A DNA stretch of 64,000 nucleotides from the NCBI GenBank assembly GCA_030695565.1, contig JAUYRZ010000126.1, positions 54,787 to 118,786 of the forward strand, given 5' to 3'. The stretch is from Archangium sp. (GTDB taxonomy: Bacteria; Myxococcota; Myxococcia; Myxococcales; Myxococcaceae). Shown piece by piece: positions 37,948 to 46,200 of this stretch (the first letter of the stretch is position 1; every line of letters starts with the position of its first letter). A program made the position numbers and the translations under genes. A model generated the notes under the pieces. The model had not been told where the DNA came from, made no database searches, and saw only the letters and a list, made by a program, of their open reading frames with translations.

Positions 37948-39270
37948 ATGGCTCAACCGCAGGCTGGCCTGAAGCTTCTTCGTGTCGCGCTGATTCAGGG
38001 CAGCAAGATCACCGAAGACCGGACGCTGAAGCGTCGAGGGCCGGTCTCTGTCGGCCAGAACGCGACCAATACGATCGTCGTTCCCGTCTCGAACCTTCCG
38101 CCCTCGTTCACGCTCTTCGAGGCCGTCAACGATCAGTACTCGCTGGTCTTCACCACCGCGATGGAGGGGAAGATCTCGGTCAACGGCCAGGAGATCACGC
38201 TCCAGGACGCGATCGCCAAGGGCGTGGCGAAACAGCGCCGCGATGCCTACGTGATCCCGCTGACCGACGCCTCCAAGGGCCGGGTTGCGCTGGGTGAAGT
38301 CTCGTTGCTCTTTCAGTTCGTGGCGCCTCCCCCGGAGCCGCCCAAGGTCGCGCTGCCCACCGAAGTGCGCGGCGGCATCCTCAAGCAGATCGATCAGTTC
38401 TTCTTCATGATCCTGGCCGCGTCGCTGGTGGTGCACTTCTCGGGTGCCACCTTCATCGCCTGCCAGCCGGTGGTCGAAGAGCGTGAGTTGACCCTCGACG
38501 AGCTGCCCGACCGCTTCGTGAAGGCGATGATGCCCGTCGAGATCAAGCCGCCGCCTCCGGTCGAAGTGGCCGACAACGGCCAAAAAGACGAGCCGAAGGA
38601 AGACAAGAAGGTCGAGAAGGCCGCTGAGAAGCCAGCCACCAACGCCGCCGAGAAGAAGGCGCAGCTGCAGGCGAAGGTCGCGCGCTCGGGTCTGCTCAAG
38701 GTGATCGGGTCTTCCGGCGCCGGCGGGGCCTTCGAAGACGTGCTCGGCAGCTCGAGCGGCGTCGGCGACGTGGCCAGCGCGCTTTCGGGCGCCAGCGGCG
38801 TCGGTGTGGCGACGGCCGATTCGTTGGCAGCGGGCGGCCCCAAGGGCGGCACCGCCGGTTCAGCGGCAGGCATCGGCGATCTCGGCACCTCGGGCGGCGG
38901 CAACGTCGGCCTGGGCGAGAAGAAAGAAGCCACCGTGCGCGGCGGCGTCTCGATGCAGGCCCCCGAAGTCGACTCGACCGACGTCGATCGCGAGAAGCTC
39001 GCGGCCTACGTGCGCAGCCGCAAGGGCGCCATCCAGCAGTGTTACGAGAAGGAGCTCAAGCGAAACCCCAGCCTCAAGGGCAAGGTCGTGGTGCGCTTCA
39101 GCATCACCCCCGCGGGCCGCACGAGCGACATCGACATCGAAGAGAACACCCTGGGCAACGAAGCGGTCGCCAGTTGCATCAAGACGACCATTCGTGGCTG
39201 GGTCTTCCCCTTCAAGCCGCCTTCCGACGTGCCGGTCGCGTACCCCTTCGTCTTCGCGCCCGCCTCGTAA
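37948..39270 (+). CDS. AgmX/PglI-type protein with FHA-like N-terminus (440 aa)
   Basis: Residues 1-130 are beta-rich and FHA-like (KLLRVALIQG, RRGPVSVGQNATNTIVV, KISVNGQEI). A transmembrane helix (FFFMILAASLVVHFSGATFI) follows near residue 160. A Pro-rich then Lys/Glu linker, a Gly/Ser-rich spacer, and a C-terminal TonB-like domain (KGAIQQCYEKELKRNP, GKVVVRFSITPAGRTSDI, VASCIKTTIRGWVFPF) close the chain. This C-terminal family is named after AgmX (GltJ) and PglI of M. xanthus gliding motility. The anchor is inner-membrane and the tail periplasmic. By context it couples cytosolic FHA sensing with the TPR proteins encoded just upstream; the coupling is inference. Confidence 0.85.
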   Translation: MAQPQAGLKLLRVALIQGSKITEDRTLKRRGPVSVGQNATNTIVVPVSNLPPSFTLFEAVNDQYSLVFTTAMEGKISVNGQEITLQDAIAKGVAKQRRDAYVIPLTDASKGRVALGEVSLLFQFVAPPPEPPKVALPTEVRGGILKQIDQFFFMILAASLVVHFSGATFIACQPVVEERELTLDELPDRFVKAMMPVEIKPPPPVEVADNGQKDEPKEDKKVEKAAEKPATNAAEKKAQLQAKVARSGLLKVIGSSGAGGAFEDVLGSSSGVGDVASALSGASGVGVATADSLAAGGPKGGTAGSAAGIGDLGTSGGGNVGLGEKKEATVRGGVSMQAPEVDSTDVDREKLAAYVRSRKGAIQQCYEKELKRNPSLKGKVVVRFSITPAGRTSDIDIEENTLGNEAVASCIKTTIRGWVFPFKPPSDVPVAYPFVFAPAS

Positions 39271-39297
39271 CTCGCGCTCGCGAAAACGCGTGGCACA

Positions 39298-39741
39298 ATG
39301 AGCGCCGTGGATCGCGTCGCGCTTCTCTCAGGCTCTCCGCTCTTCGAGATGCTCTCCAACCAGGAGCTGGACGCGGTCTGCGCGCTCCTGCTCCCCAGAG
39401 AAATCGCCGCGGGCAGGGTGATCTTCGCCGAGGGCGCTCTGGGCGACGGGCTCTATTTGATCGCTTCAGGTGAAGTGGAGGTCTTCCAGGCCGCCCACAC
39501 CAACCCCATCGCCACCCTCACCACCGGTGAGTGTTTCGGAGAGATGGCCCTGGTCGATAAAGAATATCGATCGGCCACGGTGCGCGCCCGCACGGACGTT
39601 CAGCTGCTGCACCTCTCACCCGAGGGGCTGGCCGAGTTCCGCAAGGGCCAGAAGGACGGTTTTGCGTTCCTGGTGATGAACATCGCGCGCATGCTTTCGG
39701 TGCGGTTGCGAGAGGCGAACCTGAAGTTGTCGCAGGCGTGA
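39298..39741 (+). CDS. Cyclic-nucleotide-binding domain protein (147 aa)
   Basis: This is a single cNMP-binding (CRP-type) beta-roll. GRVIFAEGALGDGLYLIASGEVEV and the phosphate-binding cassette GECFGEMALVDKEYRSATVRA carry the conserved Gly, Glu and Arg of the pocket. No helix-turn-helix follows, so it is not a transcription factor. It starts 27 nt after the AgmX-type gene, on the same strand, and may report nucleotide levels or act as a regulatory subunit. Confidence 0.87.
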   Translation: MSAVDRVALLSGSPLFEMLSNQELDAVCALLLPREIAAGRVIFAEGALGDGLYLIASGEVEVFQAAHTNPIATLTTGECFGEMALVDKEYRSATVRARTDVQLLHLSPEGLAEFRKGQKDGFAFLVMNIARMLSVRLREANLKLSQA

Positions 39742-39797
39742 ATCGGGGCGCGGGCCGCGGGCACACAAGGACGTCTGCATTTGCATCAGTACTCTCG

Positions 39798-39826
39798 TTG
39801 ACTTACATGCCTCTGGACCGTACCTT
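39798..39826 (+). promoter_or_regulatory. Sigma-70-like promoter before the 39859 gene
   Basis: TTGACT at 39798-39803 and TACCTT at 39821-39826 are spaced by 17 nt, close to the -35/-10 consensus. A start of transcription near 39833 would lie downstream of the GTG at 39826 and upstream of the TTG at 39859. This supports TTG 39859 as the real start codon. Confidence 0.55.
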
Positions 39827-39858
39827 TGGTGTCTTCTCACGCGGTTGGGGGCCTCTTC

Positions 39859-40395
39859 TTGATTCGTCGAGCCATCATCGTTCTCCTGGTCTCAGCGGCG
39901 ACGTTCTCGCTCGCCCAGGCTCCGACCGCTGAAGGCACTGACGCCTCCAAGGTCCCCGATCCGGAAAAAGTGAAGACGAGCGCCGACTCGGTGGGTCGCA
40001 TGCGCGGCGCGCTCAAAGACGTGCTGCAGAAGCTCGAAGAAGCGCGCAACACGAAGGACGTCGTCAAGCTGAACTGCGTGAACGAGAAGCTCACCCAGAT
40101 CAAAGGGCTGCTCCGCATCTCCGAGCAATCCGACGTGCAGTTGCAGGAAGCCGTGGCCCGCAAGGAAACCGCGACCGCCGAACACGAATTCACGAAGGTG
40201 ACGATCGCACGCTCGAAGGTCGAGCAGCTCCGGGCCGAAGCGGAGCAGTGCATCGGGCAGCTGGCATTCCGAACGGACGAAAACCTCTCAGTCGAGGTCG
40301 AAGTTCCGGACTACCTGCCGCCCGGAGATCCGACCCAGATGCCTCCGCCCATTTCCATCGACTCACGGCCGCCTCCGGCCAGTCCGACGATGTGA
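39859..40395 (+). CDS. Small exported coiled-coil protein (178 aa)
   Basis: Starting at TTG 39859 gives MIRRAIIVLLVSAATFSLA, a signal peptide, with GGGGG as ribosome site. A helical region (DSVGRMRGALKDVLQKLEEA, KVEQLRAEAEQC) and a Pro-rich tail (PPGDPTQMPPPISID) follow. The open frame allows a GTG at 39826, but a promoter-like -10 covers that codon. I do not recognise the family. It precedes the barrel and OPX genes in the same direction and may belong to the same export function. Confidence 0.65.
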   Translation: MIRRAIIVLLVSAATFSLAQAPTAEGTDASKVPDPEKVKTSADSVGRMRGALKDVLQKLEEARNTKDVVKLNCVNEKLTQIKGLLRISEQSDVQLQEAVARKETATAEHEFTKVTIARSKVEQLRAEAEQCIGQLAFRTDENLSVEVEVPDYLPPGDPTQMPPPISIDSRPPPASPTM

Positions 40396-40459
40396 ATGTG
40401 ACGTCTCCGTTTAAGGGATTGGTCATCACACACCGTGTGCTAAGGCCAAAACACCACTG

Positions 40460-41731
40460 ATGACTTGGTCGAGGGGAACAGGTTTTCGCGCGCTCATCGC
40501 GCTGACGGTCGCGCTGCTCGGTGCGCCGTCCTTCGGCCAGGTCGCCAAGGCGCCCGGGTTCAAGATCGGCGAGGGCCGACTCCACCCGTTCTTCGAACTC
40601 GACGGGCGCTTCGACTCGTTGGTGGGCCGCTTCACCCCGGGCATCGACTCGCCGGAAATCGTCTTCCACTTCCGCGGCGGGGCGAAGTTCGATCTCGATA
40701 CCCCCTCGACGTTGGTCAACTTCAACGGCGCGGCCGAGTACCTCTGGTACACCGGCCTGCTCTCGCCCGGCTCCATCGCGCTCTCGCAAGACGGCCGCGG
40801 CTTCCGCGCGAACGTCGGTCTCGACGCCAAGTTCAACCGCGACGGCGCCGTCGAGTTCCAGGTCGGTGACAACCTCGTTCGCAGCGATCGCACGCAGAAC
40901 CCCGCACTCGCGGTCGGCGCGCTCTCGCTGTTCAACAACCTGTACATCGCCGTACCGATTCACCCGGGCGGCCGTGCATTGGAGATCACGCCGAAGGCAG
41001 CATGGTCGATCGAGCTCTTCGAGCCCCTGCTGTTGGGCCTGGTGGCTGGCTGCGCTGCGGGTTCACCTTGCGACCCGGGGCAGGTGCCGTCGTCGAACTA
41101 CAACAACCTCAACTTCGGGCTGAATGGGCGTTGGAAGTTCCTGCCCAAGACGGCGCTGATCGTCGACGTCAACCTCGACTGGCGCACGTACATGGTGGCG
41201 GCCTCGGGCAACGACGCCAAGGTGCTGCTGCGCGCCCAGGCCGGTCTGGCCGGCCTCATCTCGCCCCGCATCGCGGTCACCTTGCTGGCCGGCTACGGCG
41301 GCGACCTGAGCAACAGCTCGATTCACACCGTCATCGGCACGGCGGAGTTCTCGTACACCGTCACCGAGCAGTCGCGCATCGCTGTCGGCTACGTGCGCAA
41401 CAACATCGCGGTGCCCCGCATCGGAACGGCCATCGACGACCGCGGGTACCTGCGCGGGAGCCTCGGCCTCATCGGCGGGCGGCTGTTGCTCAACGCCCAG
41501 GTGGCGGCGGACTACTTCACCTTCCTCGCGGCGCCAGTCAACGCGATGGCGCCGGTGCCCAACCCGACCCGCAACGACTTCCTGCTGAGCATCTCGGCGG
41601 GCCCTACGTTCACGGTGACTTCGTGGTTCGACATCGGCGCGACCTACACGTTCTCGCTGCGCACCTCGACGATCCCGCTGAACAATTTCCCCCGGCATGA
41701 AGCGATGCTGCGCCTGGCCTTCCACTACTGA
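40460..41731 (+). CDS. Outer-membrane beta-barrel protein, Wzp-like (423 aa)
   Basis: A signal peptide (ALIALTVALLGAPSFG) is followed by about 380 residues of alternating amphipathic strands ending in LRLAFHY, with the terminal aromatic expected of an outer-membrane barrel. Strands include FFELDGRFDSLVGRF, LVNFNGAAEYLWYT and FDIGATYTFSLRTS. It directly precedes a short OPX protein (6-nt gap). In Myxococcus polysaccharide exporters a barrel protein (Wzp type) supplies the outer-membrane pore for a periplasm-only OPX protein. The same pair is inferred here; barrel strand count cannot be fixed by eye. Confidence 0.75.
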   Translation: MTWSRGTGFRALIALTVALLGAPSFGQVAKAPGFKIGEGRLHPFFELDGRFDSLVGRFTPGIDSPEIVFHFRGGAKFDLDTPSTLVNFNGAAEYLWYTGLLSPGSIALSQDGRGFRANVGLDAKFNRDGAVEFQVGDNLVRSDRTQNPALAVGALSLFNNLYIAVPIHPGGRALEITPKAAWSIELFEPLLLGLVAGCAAGSPCDPGQVPSSNYNNLNFGLNGRWKFLPKTALIVDVNLDWRTYMVAASGNDAKVLLRAQAGLAGLISPRIAVTLLAGYGGDLSNSSIHTVIGTAEFSYTVTEQSRIAVGYVRNNIAVPRIGTAIDDRGYLRGSLGLIGGRLLLNAQVAADYFTFLAAPVNAMAPVPNPTRNDFLLSISAGPTFTVTSWFDIGATYTFSLRTSTIPLNNFPRHEAMLRLAFHY

Positions 41732-41736
41732 TTCCG

Positions 41737-42345
41737 ATGCGGCCGCTGATGGTGCTGATGATCGCAGGCGGGCTCGTGACGGGCTCCGCGGCGTGCCGGT
41801 ACCCCTCGAACCTGGGCGATCTGAAGCCGAACCTGCTGCTGACCGACGCCGGCGTGAGCAACACCCTGGCGGCCAACGATCTGCTCGAGGTGCGCGTCTA
41901 CCAGGAGCCCGATCTGAGCGGCGTCTACCGCGTGGACGGCGACGGACACATCGACTTCCCCCTCTGCGGCAAGGTGCAGGTGGGCGGCGTGACGGCGAGC
42001 GGCGCTGCGGAGGCCATCACCACCTGCCTCAAGAACGGCTTCGTGCGGCGGCCGCAGGTCTCGGCGCTGGTGAAGGAGTTCAACTCGAAGAAGGTGTTCG
42101 TCTTCGGCGAGGTCAGCAAGCCGGGCTCGTTCGCCTACGAAGATGGCATGACCATCATCCACGCCATCAGCCAGGCGGGCGGGCTGACCCGCTCGGCCGC
42201 CAAGAACAGCGTCAACGTGACGCGCGTGGTGGATGGCAAAGAAGTGAAGTTGCCGGTGAAGGTGGAAGACATCGTCATCGGCCGCGAGAAGAACTTTCAG
42301 CTCGTGCCGGGCGACATCATCTTCGTGCCCGAGAGCTTCATTTAG
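41737..42345 (+). CDS. Short OPX polysaccharide export protein, Wza-like (202 aa)
   Basis: The N-terminus MRPLMVLMIAGGLVTGSAAC is a signal peptide with a candidate lipobox. A Poly_export domain (NDLLEVRVYQEPDLSGVYRV, GHIDFPLCGKVQV) and one SLBB domain (KKVFVFGEVSKPGSFAYE, HAISQAGGLT) follow. There is no C-terminal amphipathic helix to form the outer-membrane pore as in E. coli Wza. This fits the short class that uses a separate beta-barrel partner, encoded 6 nt upstream. Convergent with the next gene (4-nt overlap). Confidence 0.88.
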   Translation: MRPLMVLMIAGGLVTGSAACRYPSNLGDLKPNLLLTDAGVSNTLAANDLLEVRVYQEPDLSGVYRVDGDGHIDFPLCGKVQVGGVTASGAAEAITTCLKNGFVRRPQVSALVKEFNSKKVFVFGEVSKPGSFAYEDGMTIIHAISQAGGLTRSAAKNSVNVTRVVDGKEVKLPVKVEDIVIGREKNFQLVPGDIIFVPESFI

Positions 42346-43151
42346 AACGAAGTGGGTTGCCAGCCGATGCTGGTGACGAACTCCGAGCAGACCGAGCTGA
42401 GCTCGACGCAGAGCCCCGGCGCCGCGGCCTGCACGTCGCCGTAGCGGGGATCGTAGGGCGCTCCGTCGATGCGCTTCATCTGCCCACCGGCTTCGGCGAT
42501 CAACAGCGCGCCCGCCGCGGTGTCCCACGGCTTCAAGCCGAACTCGAAGAAGCCATCGAAGCGGCCCGCGGCCACGTAGGCGAGGTCGAGCGCCGCGCTG
42601 CCCATGCGCCGCATGCCTTGCGCCTGGCGCACCAGGCGGGTGAACAGGCCCAGCGGCGCGTCGGGGTTCTGCTGCACGTCGTAGGGGAAGCCGGTGCACA
42701 ACACGGCTTCTCCAAGCGCGGAGACGGAGCTGGCCCGCAGCGGCCTGCCGTTGAGCGTGGCGCCTTCCCCCAGGCCCGCGCTGAAGAGCTCGTCGCGCAG
42801 CGGATCGTACGAGACGGCCGCCAGCAGGCCTTGAGGGCCCTGCAACGCGAGGGTCACGCAGAAGTGCGGCACGCCGTGCGCGTAGTTGGTGGTGCCATCG
42901 AGCGGGTCGACGAACCAGGTGAAGTCACCCTGCCCCACCGCGCCGGTCTCTTCGGCCAGCACCGCGTGCCGAGGCGCCTCGCGCGCGAGCCACTCGAGGA
43001 TCAGCGCCTCGCTGGCGTGATCGGCATCGGTGACCAGGTTCGAGCGCAGGCCCGCTTTGATCTCGATGGTGCGGGTCTGATCGAACTTGTCGCGCAGCAC
43101 CGCGCCCGCGGCCCGGGCGATCTGCTCGGCCAGGGTGCGAAATTCGCTCAC
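42342..43151 (-). CDS. Inositol monophosphatase-family protein (269 aa)
   Basis: The signature motifs of the IMPase superfamily are present: the metal site EETGAVGQGDFTWFVDPLDGTTNYAHG (Asp and Glu ligands) and the C-terminal FGLKPWDTAAGALLIAEAGG. Members hydrolyse inositol phosphates, PAP or fructose-1,6-bisphosphate, and SuhB also joins antitermination complexes. Which applies is not decidable here. It shares a 4-nt overlap with the TlpA-like gene (GTGA/ATGA style) in the leftward operon. Confidence 0.9.
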   Translation of the reverse strand: MSEFRTLAEQIARAAGAVLRDKFDQTRTIEIKAGLRSNLVTDADHASEALILEWLAREAPRHAVLAEETGAVGQGDFTWFVDPLDGTTNYAHGVPHFCVTLALQGPQGLLAAVSYDPLRDELFSAGLGEGATLNGRPLRASSVSALGEAVLCTGFPYDVQQNPDAPLGLFTRLVRQAQGMRRMGSAALDLAYVAAGRFDGFFEFGLKPWDTAAGALLIAEAGGQMKRIDGAPYDPRYGDVQAAAPGLCVELSSVCSEFVTSIGWQPTSF

Positions 43152-43675
43152 GGTGAGGGCTCGGCCAGCAGGCCTTCGATCTCCGAGAGCCAGGTGGCGA
43201 GCTGGCCTTCGTCGAAGCCCTCGTGCACGAAACGCACGGTGCCCTTCTTGTCGATGAGGAACGCGGTGGGCATCAGCTTCACCTTGAGCACCGATTCGGC
43301 GAAACGCGCTTCGGGGTCGAGCAGCACCGGCAACGACACCTTCGTCTCGGCGAGGAACGGCGCGATGGGCCGGGGATCGGCGTCGACGTTGATGGTGAAC
43401 ACCTCGAGGCCGCGCGTGGCGAACTCGGTGGCGAGGTCCTGGTAGAGCGGCAAGGCATCACCACACGGCTCGCACCAGGTGGCCCACACGTCGATCAGCA
43501 CCACCTTGCCGCGATGTTCGGAGAGCTTGAACGCCTCGCCGCCGGGATACCGCGGCAACGAGATCTCCAGCGCCTTGCCCGACTGGGTCAACGGGGGCGT
43601 CTTCTCCACCAGGTCAGGGCCTGCCGGCTTGAAGGTGCAGCCGCACAACGCAAGGGCGACCCAAAGGTGTCTCAC
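43148..43675 (-). CDS. TlpA-like thioredoxin-fold lipoprotein (175 aa)
   Basis: A lipoprotein signal (MRHLWVALALCGC, acyl Cys13) leads to a thioredoxin-like domain with the redox motif ATWCEPCGDAL and cis-Pro in VKLMPTAFLIDKKG. The family includes TlpA and ResA, which reduce disulphides in the periplasm, for example in cytochrome c maturation. It overlaps the mpl gene and the phosphatase gene by 4 nt each. No cytochrome maturation genes are nearby, so its substrate is not known. Confidence 0.87.
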   Translation of the reverse strand: MRHLWVALALCGCTFKPAGPDLVEKTPPLTQSGKALEISLPRYPGGEAFKLSEHRGKVVLIDVWATWCEPCGDALPLYQDLATEFATRGLEVFTINVDADPRPIAPFLAETKVSLPVLLDPEARFAESVLKVKLMPTAFLIDKKGTVRFVHEGFDEGQLATWLSEIEGLLAEPSP

Positions 43676-45120
43676 TTCGCCCCCAGACGGATCAGCAATG
43701 AATCGATGAAGCCACCGAAGCTGCCGTTCGACATCACCAGCAGCACGTCGCCCGGCTTCGCGTCACGAACCACTTCGTCGAGCAGCGCAGCCACCGTGGT
43801 CTCCGCGCTGGCGGGAATGCCCTGCGCGGAGAGTTCGCGCGCGAGGCGGGGCACATCGAGTTCTTCACCTGCAGGAATCTTGTCGTGCCGCTCGGCGATC
43901 TTGATCGACGCGCGGGCTGCGCCCATGAAGGAGCGGGCGTAGTCGTCTTGATGAATGTTGCGGCGCGAGGTGTTGGAGCGCGGCTCGAAGATCGCCCACA
44001 ACCGGCGGCCCGGATAGCGGCTGGCCACGGCGGCGATGGTCTCCTTCACCGCGGTGGGGTGGTGCGCGAAGTCGTCGATGACCAGCACCCCGCCCGGCTC
44101 GCCCCGTTCTTCCTGGCGGCGCTTGATGCCGGTGAAGGAAGCGAAGCCCTGCGCGATCTCCGCATCGGTGAGACCCAGAGACACCGCCGCCGCGAAGACG
44201 CCCAGCGCGTTCTCCACGTTGTGGGCGCCCGCCATGGGGAGCAGCAGCTCGGAGCCCGCCACTCCGAAACGGGCGCCTTCAGGCCCCAGCCGCAGGTTCG
44301 CGGGCACCACGTCGGCGCCGGAATCGGCCCTGGAGGAGTAGGTGATCACCTTCGCCTTCGAGCTGCGAGCCAGGCGCACCGCGTTGGGCCAACCAGCGCT
44401 GACCACGATGGTGCCATCAGCCGGCATCTGCGCGACCAGCTTCTCGAACGACGACTCGTAGTGCGCAAGGTCGCGGTAGATGTCGGCGTGGTCGAACTCC
44501 ACGCTGGTGAGGATGAGCGTCCTGGCCTGGTAGTGGAGAAACTTGGGGCCCTTGTCGAAGTAGGCGGTGTCGTACTCATCACCTTCGACGACGAAGTGCG
44601 GCCCTTTTCCCAGGCGGTAGTTGCCGGCGTAGTTCTTGGTCACGCCGCCCACCAGGAAGGTGGGATCTCTGCCCGCTGAAGCGAGCACGTGCCCCATCAG
44701 TGATGAAGTGGTGGTCTTGCCGTGCGTGCCGGCGACGACCACCGAGTGGCGGTGCTTCAAGAACAACGAACCGAGCGCCGCGGGGAAGCTCATCTGCGGA
44801 ATTTTGCGCTCACGCACCGTGGTCGCTTCGACGTTCACCTTGCGGATCACGTTGCCGATGATCACCAGGTCGGGCTTCGCGACGTCGAGGTTCTGCGGCG
44901 AATACGGGGTGAGCGCCTGAATGCCCCAGGCCTCGAGCATGTGGCTCATGGGGGGATAGACGTTCTCGTCGCTCCCGGTGACCTCGTAGCCTGCGGCCTT
45001 CAGCATGCCAGCGAAGCTGCCCATACCAGTGCCGGCGACGCCCACCAGGTGGATGCGCCGGGGGAACGAGGGATCGACGGTGTCGAGCGTCAGGCCGTTG
45101 TCATCGGATGCAGCGGACAT
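43672..45120 (-). CDS. mpl: UDP-MurNAc:L-Ala-gamma-D-Glu-mDAP ligase Mpl (482 aa)
   Basis: This is a Mur-ligase family enzyme that re-attaches recycled murein tripeptide to UDP-N-acetylmuramate. The N-terminal domain has HLVGVAGTGMGSFAGMLKAAGYEVTGSD, typical of Mpl and MurC. The P-loop is VVVAGTHGKTTTSSL, the carbamate/Mg motif region is VEGDEYDTAYFD and the C-terminal domain has DDFAHHPTAVKETI with FEPRSNTSRR. The last motif favours Mpl over MurC. Encoded beside an L,D-carboxypeptidase, it indicates active peptidoglycan recycling. Start ATG 45120. Confidence 0.92.
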   Translation of the reverse strand: MSAASDDNGLTLDTVDPSFPRRIHLVGVAGTGMGSFAGMLKAAGYEVTGSDENVYPPMSHMLEAWGIQALTPYSPQNLDVAKPDLVIIGNVIRKVNVEATTVRERKIPQMSFPAALGSLFLKHRHSVVVAGTHGKTTTSSLMGHVLASAGRDPTFLVGGVTKNYAGNYRLGKGPHFVVEGDEYDTAYFDKGPKFLHYQARTLILTSVEFDHADIYRDLAHYESSFEKLVAQMPADGTIVVSAGWPNAVRLARSSKAKVITYSSRADSGADVVPANLRLGPEGARFGVAGSELLLPMAGAHNVENALGVFAAAVSLGLTDAEIAQGFASFTGIKRRQEERGEPGGVLVIDDFAHHPTAVKETIAAVASRYPGRRLWAIFEPRSNTSRRNIHQDDYARSFMGAARASIKIAERHDKIPAGEELDVPRLARELSAQGIPASAETTVAALLDEVVRDAKPGDVLLVMSNGSFGGFIDSLLIRLGAK

Positions 45121-45132
45121 GACGCGAACCTC

Positions 45133-46200
45133 TCACTCCAGTTTCAGCGCGTCGAGCACCGCGTCATGCACCTGGGGCCGGAAAGCACGAATGCGGATGT
45201 TCGCCCGGCCCAGGGCCACCCGGTTGGTGAGGAAGGCGACGACCAGGTGGCGCTCCAGGTCGATCCACAGGCTGGTGCCGGTGAAGCCGAGGTGGCCGAT
45301 CGCGCCGCCCTTGCCGAAGCGTTGCCCGCATGAGGCGCCCGCTGCGGACGGCGTGTCGAAACCCAGCGCGCGGGTGCTGTTGGGCGTGCCGTCGTGCCCC
45401 CAGGGCAGCGGGGGCGCCCACCGCCGATCGAGCATCGCCTGCCCGAAGGTCGCCACGTCGAGCGCGGTGCCGAAGAGGCCGGCGTGACCGGAGACCCCGT
45501 CGAGACACCAGGCGTTGTCGTCGTCGACCTCACAGAGCCGGGTGGGTCGCTCGGAGACCTTCCACAAGCCCTCTTGGCCGGGTGCCGGTTCGCGCGGGCG
45601 GGTCTGCCCGGTGGGCGCGAAGACGGTGGGGAGCGCAGGCCAGGCCGAGATGCGCCGGTACCCCGCCTCGAGCTCGAGTGGTTTGGCGATGCGAGCCGAG
45701 AAGAGACGATCGAGCGGGGTCCGGGTGGCGGCCTCCAACACGGCCCCCAGCAGGATGAAGCCGAGGTCGCTGTAGACCGACTGCGCGCCGACGGGGTTCT
45801 CCTGGGGCGTGGCAGCGACGCGCTCGAGCACCGAGCGGCGCACGGCGGCTCTCAGCTCGGGTTGGGCACCGTCGAACAGTTCGGGGCGATCGAGCAGCTC
45901 GCGCTCGAAGTACGGCTGGAAGGCGGGCAGCCCGCTGCGGTGAAAGAGCAGATCGCCGAGGGTCGCTTTCGCGGCGGCGTGCGGAAGGAACTGGGTGAGC
46001 GGCGCGTCGATGGGCAACCCTGCATCGAGCACGAGCGCGGTGGTGCTCATCACCTTGGTGACGGAAGCGAGATCGAAGACGCAGTGTGGCTCTGCGTTGC
46101 CCAGCGACAGCACGTGGTTTCCCCGGTGAAACACCTCGAGCCGGGCGAGCGGATAGACCTGTTCGTCGACACCCCGTTGAAGAAGCGCTTCGAGGCTCAT
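45133..46200 (-). CDS. Beta-lactamase-family serine hydrolase (355 aa)
   Basis: This is a class C-like serine hydrolase. The SxxK motif is in FDLASVTKVM, a YSD triad member in SVYSDLGFI stands in for YxN, and GHLGFTG supplies the third motif in the expected place. No signal peptide is visible, so it may act in the cytosol or be exported by another route. Between mpl and ldcA it could be an esterase or amidase of muropeptide recycling. The 12-nt gap to mpl and 4-nt overlap with ldcA place it in the same operon. Confidence 0.85.
   Translation of the reverse strand: MSLEALLQRGVDEQVYPLARLEVFHRGNHVLSLGNAEPHCVFDLASVTKVMSTTALVLDAGLPIDAPLTQFLPHAAAKATLGDLLFHRSGLPAFQPYFERELLDRPELFDGAQPELRAAVRRSVLERVAATPQENPVGAQSVYSDLGFILLGAVLEAATRTPLDRLFSARIAKPLELEAGYRRISAWPALPTVFAPTGQTRPREPAPGQEGLWKVSERPTRLCEVDDDNAWCLDGVSGHAGLFGTALDVATFGQAMLDRRWAPPLPWGHDGTPNSTRALGFDTPSAAGASCGQRFGKGGAIGHLGFTGTSLWIDLERHLVVAFLTNRVALGRANIRIRAFRPQVHDAVLDALKLE

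Noticed and set aside
39826..39858. GTG 39826 as start of the small exported protein
   Set aside because: A -35/-10 pair covers that codon, and TTG 39859 gives a cleaner signal peptide with a G-rich ribosome site.
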